Below are positions 1-10,175 of a stretch of DNA of 64,000 bases, one piece after another. The notes beneath the pieces are model-generated. The model was not told the DNA's origin and made no database searches. It saw only the letters and a program-made list of their open reading frames with translations. Origin of the DNA: Neptuniibacter pectenicola (lineage in GTDB: Bacteria; Pseudomonadota; Gammaproteobacteria; Pseudomonadales; Balneatricaceae); the NCBI RefSeq assembly GCF_001597735.1, contig NZ_LUTS01000012.1, positions 24,530 through 88,529 on the forward strand. The letters run 5' to 3'. Positions within the stretch are counted from its first letter, which is position 1. Every line of letters begins with the position of its first letter. The position numbers and the translations under genes are program-made.

Positions 1-390
1 ATCGACATTTAGCTCACTGGTACTGGCAAGGTCAACGTTAACTTCAGCACGGTTATGGTACACCCAAACTTGACCAAACAGCGGGTCATCTTTCTGCTCT
101 GCCGGACTGTTCTGCCGTGTCAGAATGCGGGTATTTGCACCGCTTTTTAACTCTATTCTGTCACGGTAAAGATAATAGTTATCAGGAATATCCCAATACA
201 GATTAAGTCGATTACCCTCTTGAATCTGACCAAAGACAAACGCCTTTTCGACCTCTAAAGGCCCTTTTTCAGAAAATGGGTTAGCATCAAAAAGCCCCGC
301 ATTCACCGACTGCGTCATACTGAGTAGTAAGATAAATATGAACTGTGTGAACGTGCTTCGTTTAAATAAATGAAAGACTGAGATTCCCAT
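1..390 (-). CDS. dsbD: Thiol:disulfide interchange protein DsbD, N-terminal part (cut by window edge)
   Basis: DsbD passes electrons from cytoplasmic thioredoxin across the inner membrane to periplasmic thiol proteins. Only the first 130 residues are in the window. I translated them by hand from the ATG at 388-390. They begin with a basic start and a hydrophobic signal peptide of about 30 residues, followed by the periplasmic alpha domain with the typical pattern AFVF...(7 residues)...LYWDIPDNYYLYRDRIEL. The family alpha domain carries WDI-DGYYLYRDR at this place. The catalytic Cys pair, the membrane domain and the C-terminal thioredoxin domain would lie left of position 1. It is divergent from the DAHP synthase gene. 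Confidence 0.85.
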   Translation of the reverse strand, partial: MGISVFHLFKRSTFTQFIFILLLSMTQSVNAGLFDANPFSEKGPLEVEKAFVFGQIQEGNRLNLYWDIPDNYYLYRDRIELKSGANTRILTRQNSPAEQKDDPLFGQVWVYHNRAEVNVDLASTSELNVD

Positions 391-717
391 TTAGCGCCTA
401 TTGTCCCGATAAAAATTCAATAGCTGTATAGACCACGTTTATTTAATTGAGTTCTAAAACCTGACATAAAAGGTTAAATAAACGACCTAAATCCGTTAAA
501 GCCGAAGTGTATCATGGCTAATCCTAGGGACACATTCCCCGATTACCCCTCCAATCGTCAATTGTTATGCATTTAGATGCAGAATAGGCCTTATTCACAC
601 TTATAACCGTAGTGTGTTTATGGTAAAAAAGGCGACACATTTACAAAGATTTTAGACAGCCAACAATTCTGACACTTTATTATGGATATTAGGCTCTCTA
701 TAGCAGGAAAAGTGATA
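391..717. other. Divergent intergenic region dsbD/aroG
   Basis: This 327-bp gap lies between two divergent genes and must hold both promoters. It is AT-rich. I see no convincing TyrR-type box, riboswitch or terminator in it. A GGAAAAG ribosome-binding sequence sits just before the ATG at 718. Confidence 0.5.
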
Positions 718-1785
718 ATGACCGATATACGCGTTGACGATTTAAATATCCAATCAAATACCGTCCTAATCTCTCCGGACGTTTTAAAAGCAGAGATGCC
801 TATTTCAGAAAAAGCGGCGTCTGCTGTACTTACTGGCCGATCTGTCATTCGTGACATTCTTGATCGCAAAGACCCTCGCCTTTTTGTTGTAGTGGGTCCT
901 TGCTCAATACATGACACCGAAGCAGCGCTTGAGTACGGTAAAAAACTTGTCGCACTTCAGGAGCAGGTTAAAGACTCTTTGTATTTGGTTATGCGCGTCT
1001 ATTTTGAAAAGCCACGTACCACGGTTGGCTGGAAAGGGTTAATCAACGATCCTCATCTAAATGATTCGTTCGAGATTGAAGAAGGTCTGCATATTGCACG
1101 CAAACTGCTTATCGATCTATCGGAAATGGGCCTACCTTTAGCGACTGAAGCCTTAGACCCTATCTCACCACAATACATTCAGGATCTTATTGCGTGGTCG
1201 GCAATCGGTGCCCGTACAACAGAGTCACAAACACACCGTGAGATGTCATCAGGCTTATCCTGTGCTGTTGGCTTTAAAAACGGAACCGATGGTGGCTTAA
1301 GCGTTGCAACCAACGCACTTAAGTCAGTTAGCGCGCCCCACCGCTTTTTAGGGATCAACGCTGAAGGTCAGGTATCGATTGTTCACACTAAAGGCAATCA
1401 GTATGGTCACGTTGTTCTGCGTGGTGGCGGCGGAAAACCTAACTATGATTCAGTTAATGTCTCCCTTTGCGAGCAAGCATTAGAAAAAGCCGGCCTTGCC
1501 AATAACATTATGATTGACTGCAGCCATGAAAACTCAAGTAAAGACCCTGCATTGCAGCCTTTAGTTGCAGAAAACGCGGCTAATCAGATTCTTGAAGGCA
1601 ACAAATCAATTGTTGGTTTGATGATTGAGAGCAACCTCGGTTGGGGTAATCAATCCATTCCTGAGAATTTAGACGATCTTGTCTACGGCGTATCAGTGAC
1701 CGATGGCTGTATTGACTGGGATAGCACCGAAAAGTGCTTAGTCGGCATGCATGAAAAACTCGCTAACATTTTACCTAACCGATAA
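718..1785 (+). CDS. aroG: 3-deoxy-7-phosphoheptulonate (DAHP) synthase, class I
   Basis: Condenses phosphoenolpyruvate and erythrose-4-phosphate, the first step of the shikimate pathway. The 355-residue product matches the usual 350-360 of AroF/AroG enzymes. Family motifs are present: VVGPCSIHD, MRVYFEKPRTTVGWKGLIND, the Schiff-base/PEP region ATEALDP...GARTTESQTHREM, FKNGTDG, LRGGG, and DCSHENSSKD near the metal site. An in-frame ATG exists at 682, but the ATG at 718 has a good ribosome-binding site (AGGAAAAG) and gives the usual N-terminus. Which amino acid feeds back on the enzyme cannot be read safely from the sequence, so the symbol aroG stands for an unresolved AroF/AroG type. A terminator follows directly. 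Confidence 0.93.
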   Translation: MTDIRVDDLNIQSNTVLISPDVLKAEMPISEKAASAVLTGRSVIRDILDRKDPRLFVVVGPCSIHDTEAALEYGKKLVALQEQVKDSLYLVMRVYFEKPRTTVGWKGLINDPHLNDSFEIEEGLHIARKLLIDLSEMGLPLATEALDPISPQYIQDLIAWSAIGARTTESQTHREMSSGLSCAVGFKNGTDGGLSVATNALKSVSAPHRFLGINAEGQVSIVHTKGNQYGHVVLRGGGGKPNYDSVNVSLCEQALEKAGLANNIMIDCSHENSSKDPALQPLVAENAANQILEGNKSIVGLMIESNLGWGNQSIPENLDDLVYGVSVTDGCIDWDSTEKCLVGMHEKLANILPNR

Positions 1786-1797
1786 GCATCGGTTTAG

Positions 1798-1832
1798 AAA
1801 GTGCGCATTCAGCTAACTGGGTGCGCATTTTT
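1798..1832 (+). terminator. Intrinsic terminator after the DAHP synthase gene
   Basis: AAAGTGCGCA and TGCGCATTTT form a 10-bp stem with one G-T pair and run into a T tract, 13 bp after the stop codon. Confidence 0.75.
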
Positions 1833-1866
1833 ATCATTTAGACCTAACCTACGCATAACCTCACGT

Positions 1867-3006
1867 CTACCAGCTACCCCCTAGCAAGTCACCATGTACC
1901 ATCTGATTAAACAGCGTGACAACCTCAGGCGAGAATCGATAACCCTTTTCACTGTTAATTCGGCCCAGCGCTTTTGAGACGGCTATTTTCGTTTTTTGAT
2001 CTTTTTTTGCTTTATGAAAACACTGCTGATAATAACGAATCAACGCAATGATCATGCTCCCTTTGTTAATTTGCTCTGCGGTTAAACCTAAAGGGCCAAG
2101 CCCGTCATAACGCTCATGGCTCTGTTCAACAATATCCGCGGCCTCACACCATTGATCTGATAAGCGTAAAAAACCGGACGCGAACGTTAACTGCTCTAAC
2201 GCTTTAGCTTTTTCCCAAGGCTCACACCTCAGTGGTATATCAAATACAGGCGATGACACAAAACGCGCGCCCAATGCTTGAAAATAAAACGCCGCCCTTA
2301 ACTGATCATCCGCTACCGGCTTCGCCATCAGCTCATTAAGCTTAAAGCACAAGCCCAATAACTTATCTTGATCTCCCGGCTGCTGAATCGATTGCCCTCT
2401 AACCTGCTTTGCCACCAAGGCCATAAAGACTAAAGCATCAAACCTATCTTTGGGTGCGGGAATAGATTCAACCTCAACCGGGGTTACTTGCTGCGCTAAA
2501 CGCTCAAGTACTTGGGTGCTGGAGCCGGAACTGCCGGTTAAAATCCCTGACAAGCTCTCTAAGGTGGTTTGTATCACCCGATCACGCATAGACATAGGTG
2601 CATCACAAACATGCGTTACCGCTTTAAGCAGGACCTCCACATGGATATCGGACGTAGACCCCGTTGACATAACCTCAGCGATCAACTGCTCTAGACGTGC
2701 AAAGACAAAGGTCATAAATTCGCCCTGGGGCGGGGTATATAAACAGGTCCCTTTTCTAATCTGGTCGACCAAGTCCTCTAATCTATGACATACATCGGCA
2801 ATACCATCCAGAAACACCATCTGAGAGTTTCCTTTAACCGAATGAACGGCACGAAACATCTCATTAATCACCTCTTGGTCATATTGCTGATCTAGCACGC
2901 TAAAACAACGTTCAAGCTCCTCCATCGCCTCTTTAAAACAGCTATAGAACTCGCGCTGAAGCTCTAGATCAAGGCTCTTAAACGTGTCGATCGTAGGTGC
3001 TGTCAT
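1867..3006 (-). CDS. HPt-domain protein with a degenerate HD-GYP-like C-terminus
   Basis: The N-terminal ~110 residues look like a histidine phosphotransfer (HPt) domain of the CheA/BarA type: a helical bundle with the motif RAVHSVKGNS, in which His55 would be the phosphorylated residue. The C-terminal half (about residues 185-375) contains EAADIVEQSHERYDGLGPLG...I, which recalls the HHExxDGxGYP signature of HD-GYP cyclic-di-GMP phosphodiesterases. The metal-binding HD pair and the GYP itself are altered, so it is probably not an active phosphodiesterase. No signal peptide or membrane segment is seen. It lies downstream of clpX in the same direction, behind a terminator, at the place where many relatives carry lon. 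A role as a phosphorelay or adaptor protein is inference. Confidence 0.6.
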   Translation of the reverse strand: MTAPTIDTFKSLDLELQREFYSCFKEAMEELERCFSVLDQQYDQEVINEMFRAVHSVKGNSQMVFLDGIADVCHRLEDLVDQIRKGTCLYTPPQGEFMTFVFARLEQLIAEVMSTGSTSDIHVEVLLKAVTHVCDAPMSMRDRVIQTTLESLSGILTGSSGSSTQVLERLAQQVTPVEVESIPAPKDRFDALVFMALVAKQVRGQSIQQPGDQDKLLGLCFKLNELMAKPVADDQLRAAFYFQALGARFVSSPVFDIPLRCEPWEKAKALEQLTFASGFLRLSDQWCEAADIVEQSHERYDGLGPLGLTAEQINKGSMIIALIRYYQQCFHKAKKDQKTKIAVSKALGRINSEKGYRFSPEVVTLFNQMVHGDLLGGSW

Positions 3007-3040
3007 TAGATACCATTCAGATTATTAAAAAAGCAGGCAT

Positions 3041-3068
3041 AAAAAAAGGATAGCAAAGCTATCCTTTT
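3041..3068 (-). terminator. Terminator after clpX
   Basis: An 11-bp perfect stem AAAAGGATAGC/GCTATCCTTTT with a 3-nt loop. On the minus strand it is followed by a run of seven T. It separates clpX from the HPt gene. Confidence 0.85.
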
Positions 3069-3089
3069 AAACGAAATATAAAAGCACAA

Positions 3090-4379
3090 TTATTCGTCAG
3101 GCATCGCTTTTGCTTGATCTGTGTTTTCATAAATCAGAATAGGATCGTTATCACCTTCAATAACACCCTCATCAATCACGACTTTGCTCACATTTTCCAT
3201 GGATGGCAGCTGATACATAATATCTAGCAGCGTTGCTTCCATGATTGAGCGTAAGCCACGGGCACCCGTTTTACGCTCTAATGCTTTTTTAGCAATCGCA
3301 TCTAACGCTGATTGGCGGAAATCGACTTCAGCACCTTCCATATCAAACAGAGCAGCGTACTGCTTAGTCAGACTGTTTTTAGGCTCAGTCAAAATCTGAA
3401 TCAACGCAGATTCATCAAGCTCACCTAAGGTCGCAATCATCGGCAAACGACCAACGAACTCAGGAATAAGGCCATACTTAACAAGATCTTCAGCCTCAAG
3501 CTCTAATAAGCTATCTGAAACTGTTTTCTCTTCGTCTTTGCCTTTAACGATAGCACTGAAACCAATCGAGCCTTTCTCAGAACGATCACGGATGATGTTT
3601 TCAAGGCCGGCAAATGCGCCACCACAAATAAACAGAATGTTTGAGGTATCAACCTGCAAAAACTCCTGTTGTGGATGCTTACGCCCACCTTGTGGCGGTA
3701 CAGAGGCAACCGTACCTTCAATCAGTTTCAATAACGCTTGCTGAACACCTTCACCGGACACGTCACGTGTGATCGATGGGTTATCTGACTTGCGTGAAAT
3801 TTTGTCAATCTCATCAATATATACGATACCAAGCTGTGCTTTTTCAACATCGTATTCACACTTCTGAAGCAGTTTTTGAATGATGTTTTCAACATCTTCA
3901 CCAACATAACCCGCTTCGGTTAGCGTCGTAGCATCAGCAATGGTAAAAGGTACATTCAACAGACGTGCTAAGGTTTGCGCTAGGAGTGTTTTACCACTCC
4001 CTGTCGGGCCAATAAGCAGAATGTTACTTTTACTCAGCTCTACATCTGATTTGCTATTTTTCTGGAAACGAAGACGTTTGTAGTGGTTATAAACCGCTAC
4101 CGCTAATACTTTTTTAGCGCGATCTTGACCAATAACATACTCATCTAACGCAGCACTTAATTCAGCCGGCGTAGGTAGATGATCACTTTCTTCTTGTGGC
4201 TCCGCATCCTGAATCTCTTCACGAATAATGTCGTTACATAAATCAACACATTCGTCACAGATAAAAACAGATGGTCCGGCGATCAGTTTCCGTACTTCAT
4301 CTTGGCTTTTACCACAAAAAGAACAGTACAGCAGCTTGCCGCTATCATCACCGTCATTACCTTTGATTTCGTCGGTCAT
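3090..4379 (-). CDS. clpX: ATP-dependent Clp protease ATP-binding subunit ClpX
   Basis: AAA+ unfoldase that feeds tagged substrates into ClpP. The 429-residue length is normal. Visible elements: the N-terminal C4 zinc finger (CSFCGK at residue 19 onward and CDECVDLC about 20 residues later), Walker A GPTGSGKT near residue 125, the pore loop GYVGED, Walker B IVYIDEID, the second substrate loop [11 protein letters not shown], and the conserved [14 protein letters not shown] sensor-2 region. The gene follows clpP by about 130 bp on the same strand and ends at a strong terminator. Confidence 0.98.
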   Translation of the reverse strand: MTDEIKGNDGDDSGKLLYCSFCGKSQDEVRKLIAGPSVFICDECVDLCNDIIREEIQDAEPQEESDHLPTPAELSAALDEYVIGQDRAKKVLAVAVYNHYKRLRFQKNSKSDVELSKSNILLIGPTGSGKTLLAQTLARLLNVPFTIADATTLTEAGYVGEDVENIIQKLLQKCEYDVEKAQLGIVYIDEIDKISRKSDNPSITRDVSGEGVQQALLKLIEGTVASVPPQGGRKHPQQEFLQVDTSNILFICGGAFAGLENIIRDRSEKGSIGFSAIVKGKDEEKTVSDSLLELEAEDLVKYGLIPEFVGRLPMIATLGELDESALIQILTEPKNSLTKQYAALFDMEGAEVDFRQSALDAIAKKALERKTGARGLRSIMEATLLDIMYQLPSMENVSKVVIDEGVIEGDNDPILIYENTDQAKAMPDE

Positions 4380-4509
4380 TCGACTTCCTCGTTTATTCTA
4401 GTTCGGACTTATACTCAATATGGTCAAACCACCGACGCTTTCAACGCGTAGGCGGAAAGCGAGAGATCGATTATGGTTTGAGTATAGTAAAAATATTAAC
4501 GCCTACTTA

Positions 4510-5136
4510 TCAGTCCGTGTTTCGACGATCCAATACTTCATCAATCAAGCCGTATTCTTTGGCAGCATATGGGTCCATAAAGTTATCGCGATCCGTATCA
4601 CGTGCGATAGTCTCAAGATCCTGACCTGAGTGCTCAGCCAATAATGTATTTAACTTATTACGAATACTAAGAATCTCTTTTGTATGAATCTCAATATCTG
4701 TAGCTTGCCCTTGATAACCACCTAAAGGCTGATGAATCATCACGCGAGAGTTTGGCAACGCAAAACGCTTGCCTTTAGCGCCACCGGTCAATAGGAAGGC
4801 ACCCATACTTGCCGCCTGTCCCAAACACATCGTACTTACATCCGGTTTGATAAACTGCATCGTGTCATAAATAGACATACCTGCAGTAACGGAGCCGCCC
4901 GGTGAATTAATATACAGATGGATATCTTTATCTGGGTTTTCCGCTTCTAGGAATAGCAACTGCGCTACCACTAGATTTGCCATATGATCTTCTACAGGAC
5001 CTACTAAAAAGATCACACGCTCTTTTAAGAGACGGGAATAGATATCATAGGCTCGTTCACCACGTGCAGATTGTTCAACAACCATAGGAACAAGACTGCT
5101 TAGGATATCAGCACCACCCTTTCCAAAATCCGTCAT
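4510..5136 (-). CDS. clpP: ATP-dependent Clp protease proteolytic subunit ClpP
   Basis: Serine peptidase that forms the double heptameric chamber served by ClpX. The 208-residue length is normal. The catalytic triad is visible: Ser110 in [11 protein letters not shown], His135 in MIHQPLGG and Asp184 in [14 protein letters not shown] and the YGLIDEVL tail are also typical. A short propeptide-like N-terminus (about 14 residues) precedes the mature start region. It lies between tig and clpX in the conserved gene order, 248 bp downstream of tig, which suggests its own promoter. Confidence 0.98.
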   Translation of the reverse strand: MTDFGKGGADILSSLVPMVVEQSARGERAYDIYSRLLKERVIFLVGPVEDHMANLVVAQLLFLEAENPDKDIHLYINSPGGSVTAGMSIYDTMQFIKPDVSTMCLGQAASMGAFLLTGGAKGKRFALPNSRVMIHQPLGGYQGQATDIEIHTKEILSIRNKLNTLLAEHSGQDLETIARDTDRDNFMDPYAAKEYGLIDEVLDRRNTD

Positions 5137-5323
5137 CTATCACTCCTTAAACGGAAACATTTTTAAAACCAAGCTCTCGATAATACTACGTTAATTCGGC
5201 CTAAGAAACCGATCATATAGATGAAATTTATTACTTTTATCTATATGCGGTAACAGAAAACAAAACAAACGAATAAATAAAACCGAGAAATAAAGCACTT
5301 AGAAGAATTAATTAGGCGTAAAT

Positions 5324-5359
5324 AAAAAAACGACAGCCGCACAAACGAACTGTCGTTTT
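5324..5359 (-). terminator. Terminator after tig
   Basis: A 10-bp perfect stem AAAACGACAG/CTGTCGTTTT with a 13-nt loop. On the minus strand it leads into a run of seven T. It lies 25 bp past the tig stop codon. Confidence 0.85.
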
Positions 5360-5384
5360 AAAATCTATTTAGCTTAAATAGAGA

Positions 5385-6710
5385 TTATTCAGCTTCTGGC
5401 GCTGCTGGCTGTTCAGGCTTGATTGCATCTTCATAGCTTACAGTTACGTCAGCTACTTTAGCTGCTGCAAGCAATTGATCTACAACCTGCTCTTCAAGAA
5501 CAAGCCCTTTAATCTGGCCTAGCATCTCTTCGTTACCCATGTACCAATCGATAACTTGCTGAGGATCCTGATAAGTTTCAGCCATCTCTTCAAGCGTTTC
5601 ACGAACACGCGCTTCATCCGCTTCAAGTTCGTTAACCTTGATGACCTCTTGCATCAACAAACCAATTTTAACACGGCGATCCGCTTGGTCTGTAAACATC
5701 TCTTTTGGTAAAGCACTTGGATCCATATCTGAATCAGGGCCAGCAAACTGCATAACGGCCTGACGGCGCAAGTTATCAATTTCACCATCAACTAACGCAG
5801 AAGGTACATCAATCGCATTAAGTTCTAGTAATTTGCTGAACACTTGGTCCTTAAGTTTCATCTTAAGTGCTTGCTTCAGCTCACGTGCCATGTTTTTACC
5901 TACTTCAACACGGAACGCTTCTTCAGTTTTGTCTTCAAGACCAAACTTAGAGAAGAACTCTTCGTTAAGCTCAGCTAGAACCTGTTCAGATACGCTTGCA
6001 ACCTTAACCTTGAATACTGCATCTTTACCTTGCAAGTTTTCTGCTTGGTAAGATTCAGGGAACGTAACCTTAACTTCAACTTCATCACCGGCTTTTGCGC
6101 CAACCAAACCTGCTTCAAAACCAGGAATCATTGTGTTTGAGCCTAGGACTAGGTCCATGCCTTCGCCTTTACCACCATCAAAAGCTTCGCCATCGACAAA
6201 ACCTTCAAAATCGATGCGTACACGGTCTTCTAGTTTAGCTTCACGCTCAACTTCAACCCAATCAGCTTGCTGCTTACGCAACGTCTCAATCATATGATCA
6301 AGGTCGGCATCTGTTACTTCAGCACTTTTCTTTTCAATTTCAACTGAAGAGAAGTCTGCTAGTTCAATCGATGGGTACACTTCAAATTTAGCGGTGTACT
6401 CTAGGTTTTCACCTTCAACATCTTTTTTGAAATCAATTGACGGTGTGCCCGCTGGATTAATCTCTTCCTGCTGAAGTGCCTGGTAGAAGCTCTCTTGAAC
6501 TACCTGACCCAAAACCTCTTCACGAATACCTTTACCATAACGCTGTTTAACAACTTTGACAGGTACTTTGCCTGGGCGGAAACCATCGATTTTAACTGTA
6601 CGTGCTGTCTGCTGGATGCGCTTAGTAACATCCTGATCGATGCGCTCTGCTGGGACGGAAATCGTCATCAGACGCTCTAGGCCAGAAGTCGTTTCAACGG
6701 AAACTTGCAT
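5385..6710 (-). CDS. tig: Trigger factor (ribosome-associated chaperone and prolyl isomerase)
   Basis: Binds the ribosome exit tunnel and helps nascent proteins to fold. The ATG at 6710 gives MQVSVETTSGLERLM, the usual family N-terminus, and has GAGG as ribosome-binding site; an ATG 12 bp upstream is less likely. The 441-residue product has the ribosome-binding domain with the signature GFRPGKVP near residue 45, an FKBP-type PPIase domain (RVRIDFEGFVDGEAFDGG...GFEAGLVG, about residues 150-240) and the helical C-terminal substrate-binding arms. The acidic Ala-rich tail is typical. First gene of the tig-clpP-clpX group. Confidence 0.97.
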   Translation of the reverse strand: MQVSVETTSGLERLMTISVPAERIDQDVTKRIQQTARTVKIDGFRPGKVPVKVVKQRYGKGIREEVLGQVVQESFYQALQQEEINPAGTPSIDFKKDVEGENLEYTAKFEVYPSIELADFSSVEIEKKSAEVTDADLDHMIETLRKQQADWVEVEREAKLEDRVRIDFEGFVDGEAFDGGKGEGMDLVLGSNTMIPGFEAGLVGAKAGDEVEVKVTFPESYQAENLQGKDAVFKVKVASVSEQVLAELNEEFFSKFGLEDKTEEAFRVEVGKNMARELKQALKMKLKDQVFSKLLELNAIDVPSALVDGEIDNLRRQAVMQFAGPDSDMDPSALPKEMFTDQADRRVKIGLLMQEVIKVNELEADEARVRETLEEMAETYQDPQQVIDWYMGNEEMLGQIKGLVLEEQVVDQLLAAAKVADVTVSYEDAIKPEQPAAPEAE

Positions 6711-6988
6711 GTAATGCCTCACAAATAAAAAATGCTTGTATCAATAATCTTCAACAGACCGACGAATCATTCATAGCGCCGCTTGATCTGCACAGTACTC
6801 GGCGAGCCCGAGTGAAATCAAAGCGCGAAATTTTCCGGCAACGGGGCTAATTAGTCAAGTTTGAGAGCAAAATAATTTAAAGAAAGTAAAAAACAATTAG
6901 GTAAAGACAGAAACAGAAGGGGTTTATGATTTATAACAGAAATGAATTTAATGCAGAGGGATATAAGAAAAAGAAAGGTAAATAAAAA

Positions 6989-7073
<85 letters not shown>

Positions 7074-7140
7074 GCACTGTGTTTCGCTTATTATACAGCG
7101 AATTTTTCGCTAAAACTAATCATCATCAAAGTATCGTAAA

Positions 7141-7225
<85 letters not shown>

Positions 7226-7253
7226 ATATACGGTACTTCTTTTCTCTATGTAA

Positions 7254-7330
7254 TGGGGTGGACAATGGGGCTCGAACCCACGACCGCCGGAATCACAATC
7301 CGGAGCTCTACCAACTGAGCTATGCCCACC
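7254..7330 (-). tRNA. tRNA-His (anticodon GUG)
   Basis: The 77-nt gene has the extra 5' G typical of tRNA-His (GGTGGGC...), the anticodon loop ATTGTGATT with GUG, the T arm GTGGG-TTCGAGC-CCCAT with a terminal pair variation, and an encoded CCCCA end. Second gene of the cluster. Confidence 0.97.
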
Positions 7331-7352
7331 ATAATATTCTCTATACTGACAA

Positions 7353-7429
7353 TGGTACGCCCACCAGGACTCGAACCTGGAACCTACGCCTTAGAAGGGC
7401 GTTGCTCTATCCAGTTGAGCTATAGGCGC
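7353..7429 (-). tRNA. tRNA-Arg (anticodon UCU)
   Basis: 77-nt gene with acceptor GCGCCTA/TGGGCGT, anticodon arm ACGCC-CTTCTAA-GGCGT giving UCU (reads AGA/AGG), T arm CCAGG-TTCGAGT-CCTGG and encoded CCA. First gene of the Arg-His-Leu-Leu cluster, a conserved arrangement beside tig in this group of bacteria. Confidence 0.97.
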
Positions 7430-7789
7430 CCGACTCATCGTCAGTCCTTAATAATTCATCATTTAGAAACAACATTTGTAAGCTGTTTTTAAGTGCCTCG
7501 TCTTAAGGAGGTGCGAATAATATACAGCTCTAATTTCAGCGTCAACCCTTTTTTTATCCAAGAAAATAAATGAGTTAGATTGCTCAACTTATGTGCAGAG
7601 ACGGTTATTTTACGTACAAAAAACCACCCTCCTTTCACAAAAAACCATCAACTACTTATTTCATAAGGAAGAAATGCGATTTTTATCGTTTTATTTTCCC
7701 AATCTAATTACCAAAAGGCGCTTGGAGCTAAATCCTAACCATGAGAGAATTGTGCCAGTTATATTTTTTACTAAAGGAACCTCCCTTTA
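7430..7789. other. Intergenic region between the tRNA cluster and folD
   Basis: 360 bp, AT-rich. It must hold the tRNA promoter (leftward) and the folD promoter (rightward). A 65-codon open frame at 7593-7790 has no ribosome-binding site and no family resemblance. The only structure I can point to is the small hairpin over the folD ribosome-binding site at 7772-7789. Confidence 0.5.
7772..7789 (+). promoter_or_regulatory. Hairpin covering the folD ribosome-binding site
   Basis: TAAAGG and CCTTTA form a perfect 6-bp stem with a 6-nt loop. The left arm holds the AAGGA Shine-Dalgarno sequence and the right arm touches the folD ATG. The stem is short and AU-rich, so any control of translation is only a suggestion. 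Confidence 0.35.
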
Positions 7790-8650
7790 ATGAGCGCACA
7801 GATAATTGATGGCAAAAAAATTGCCGCTGAAGTACGTCAAAAAGTTGCTGCCGGTGTGCAGCAACGTTTAAATGACGGGAAAAAAGCTCCTTGTTTAGCC
7901 GTCATTCTTGTGGGCATGGATCCAGCCTCACAAGTTTATGTACGCCACAAGAAAAACGCCTGCAAAGAGGTCGGTTTTGAATCCCGTTCATACGACCTCC
8001 CTATAGAAACAACACAGCAGGCACTACTTGAACTTGTAGATGAGCTTAATGAAGATGCGAGCTGCAACGGCATTTTGGTGCAGCTACCTTTACCTGACCA
8101 TCTAGATGCAAATGAAATACTCGAACGCATTCGTCCAGAAAAAGATGTCGATGGCTTCCACGCATTCAACCTAGGACGTTTGGCGCAACGTATGCCGGTA
8201 TTACGCCCCTGCACCCCTAAAGGTGTTATGACGCTACTCGCATCGACCCAGCAGGACCTTCATGGCATGGAAGCGGTTGTCGTTGGCGCATCTAACATTG
8301 TGGGCCGCCCAATGGGGCTGGAACTACTTCTCGCCGGCTGCACAGTAACAACCACCCACCGCTTTACCCGAGACCTTGAGGCTCATGTACGCCGTGCAGA
8401 CTTAGTCATTGTCGGCGTAGGTATCCCTAATCTCGTCAAAGGGGAATGGATTAAAGAGGGTGCGACCGTTATCGACGTCGGTATCAACCGTTTAGATGAT
8501 GGCCGATTAGTGGGCGACGTTGGCTTTGATGAAGCTGAAAAACGCGCGGGCTTTATCACCCCCGTACCCGGCGGCGTAGGCCCTATGACGGTGGCAACGC
8601 TTATGGAAAACACGCTCGAAGCAGCTAACAAACAGGACGCGTTGACCTAG
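7790..8650 (+). CDS. folD: Bifunctional methylenetetrahydrofolate dehydrogenase/cyclohydrolase FolD
   Basis: Interconverts methylene-, methenyl- and formyl-tetrahydrofolate using NADP. The 286-residue length is typical. Motifs seen: [18 protein letters not shown] with the catalytic Tyr-x3-Lys region, the [13 protein letters not shown] folate-binding segment, [17 protein letters not shown], the dinucleotide-binding [13 protein letters not shown], and the C-terminal [18 protein letters not shown]. Convergent with cysS; the two share a bidirectional terminator. Confidence 0.97.
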   Translation: MSAQIIDGKKIAAEVRQKVAAGVQQRLNDGKKAPCLAVILVGMDPASQVYVRHKKNACKEVGFESRSYDLPIETTQQALLELVDELNEDASCNGILVQLPLPDHLDANEILERIRPEKDVDGFHAFNLGRLAQRMPVLRPCTPKGVMTLLASTQQDLHGMEAVVVGASNIVGRPMGLELLLAGCTVTTTHRFTRDLEAHVRRADLVIVGVGIPNLVKGEWIKEGATVIDVGINRLDDGRLVGDVGFDEAEKRAGFITPVPGGVGPMTVATLMENTLEAANKQDALT

Positions 8651-8664
8651 TCCACGCCATAAAC

Positions 8665-8692
8665 AAAAAAGGCAGCTAAACGCTGCCTTTTT
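8665..8692. terminator. Bidirectional terminator between folD and cysS
   Basis: AAAAGGCAGC and GCTGCCTTTT form a stem around a short loop, with an A run on the left and a T run on the right. It can end transcription from both convergent genes. Confidence 0.85.
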
Positions 8693-8706
8693 ATCCGGTT
8701 ACACGC

Positions 8707-10092
8707 TTAACTTTCGCGGAACCATGTTGTCCCTTCGCGCGTATCTTTCAAGATAACCCCTTGCGCAGATAATTCATCACGAATACGATCCGATTCAGCA
8801 AAGTTTTTGGCTTTTTTAGCCTCTGCCCGTTGCTGAATAAGCGTCTCGATCTCATTACTGCTCAACTCACCTTCTTTATCCTCACCTTTCAAAAACGCAG
8901 CAGGATCCTGTTGAAGTAAACCCAGAATACCACCTAAGCGTTTAAGCTGAGCCGCCAACATACCGGCATCAGGTGTACCTTCACGGGAGGCTTTGTTTAA
9001 TTCATTTACCAACTCAAAAAGAACTGATATAGCTTTAGGTGTATTGAAGTCATCATCCATCGCCTCAACGAAACGGGCATCAAAGTCGTTTTCAATGACC
9101 GTATCATTAATCTCTACCCCTCTCAGCGCCTGATAGAAACGCTCGAGCATTACCCGTGCTTCTTTTAAGCTATCTTCGCTGTAATCGATGTAGGTACGAT
9201 AATGCACCCGGGCAAGAAAGAAACGCACAACCTCTGCGTTATACTTTTCTAGCACATCACGAATGGTAAAGAAGTTGCCTAAGGATTTAGACATTTTTTC
9301 TGAGTTAACCCGCACAGGACCCGCATGCATCCATGTGTTCACATAGGTACAGCCATTAGCCGCCTCAGATTGTGCTATCTCATTTTCATGGTGAGGGAAA
9401 GGAAGGTCTGGCCCGCCCCCATGAATATCAAAGGTATCGCCTAAGCAGCACTTAGACATAGCGGAGCATTCAATATGCCACCCAGGACGCCCTTTACCCC
9501 AAGGCGAATCCCAACTCACTTCACCCTCTTTTGCCGCTTTCCATAAGACAAAATCCAACGGGCTTTCTTTCGCCGCTTCAACACCAACACGCGCACCTGA
9601 GCGCAGCTCATCAATGTTTTTATTGGTCAGCTTTCCGTAACTGGCAAACTTTTCAACCCGGTAATAAACATCACCATTTGAGGCCGGATAAGCAAATCCC
9701 TTTTCAATCAGTGTCGCAACAAGGGCGATAATGTCATCAATATGTGCAGTCGCACGTGGCTCTTGGCTCGGACGTAAAACCGATAATTTAGCCTCATCTT
9801 CATGCATAGCTGCGATCATACGCTGCGTTAACTGCTCAGGGCTTTCGCCATTCTCAGCAGCACGTTTGATAATTTTGTCGTCAACGTCGGTAATATTGCG
9901 CACATAATCAACATCCCACCCCTGGGAACGCAGATAACGGGTGATCACATCAAACGCCACCATCACGCGCGCATGACCGATATGACAAAAGTCATAAACC
10001 GTAATCCCACACACATACATTTTTATTTTTCCCTCATTAAGAGGCACAAAGGGGGCTTTTTCTTTACTTAACGTGTTGTAGATCTGCAGCAT
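8707..10092 (-). CDS. cysS: Cysteinyl-tRNA synthetase
   Basis: Class I aminoacyl-tRNA synthetase that loads cysteine onto tRNA-Cys. 461 residues, normal length. The HIGH signature is at residues 37-40 (CHIGHARV), the zinc ligand Cys28 in VCGITVYD, further zinc ligands in WHIECSAMS and [10 protein letters not shown], and the KMSKS loop in [11 protein letters not shown]. The C-terminal anticodon-binding region ends with the usual [13 protein letters not shown]. Confidence 0.97.
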   Translation of the reverse strand: MLQIYNTLSKEKAPFVPLNEGKIKMYVCGITVYDFCHIGHARVMVAFDVITRYLRSQGWDVDYVRNITDVDDKIIKRAAENGESPEQLTQRMIAAMHEDEAKLSVLRPSQEPRATAHIDDIIALVATLIEKGFAYPASNGDVYYRVEKFASYGKLTNKNIDELRSGARVGVEAAKESPLDFVLWKAAKEGEVSWDSPWGKGRPGWHIECSAMSKCCLGDTFDIHGGGPDLPFPHHENEIAQSEAANGCTYVNTWMHAGPVRVNSEKMSKSLGNFFTIRDVLEKYNAEVVRFFLARVHYRTYIDYSEDSLKEARVMLERFYQALRGVEINDTVIENDFDARFVEAMDDDFNTPKAISVLFELVNELNKASREGTPDAGMLAAQLKRLGGILGLLQQDPAAFLKGEDKEGELSSNEIETLIQQRAEAKKAKNFAESDRIRDELSAQGVILKDTREGTTWFRES

Positions 10093-10175
10093 GATTCGTA
10101 ACTTATTTAATTCAACGGCTTATAGAGGAAGCGTATTGTAGATGAATTCGTTTTCATCTGCGAGGCGATCCTTAT

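Noticed and set aside
391..717. Possible TyrR box before the DAHP synthase gene
   Set aside because: TTTACA occurs at 640-645, but no matching TGTAAA at the right distance is seen.
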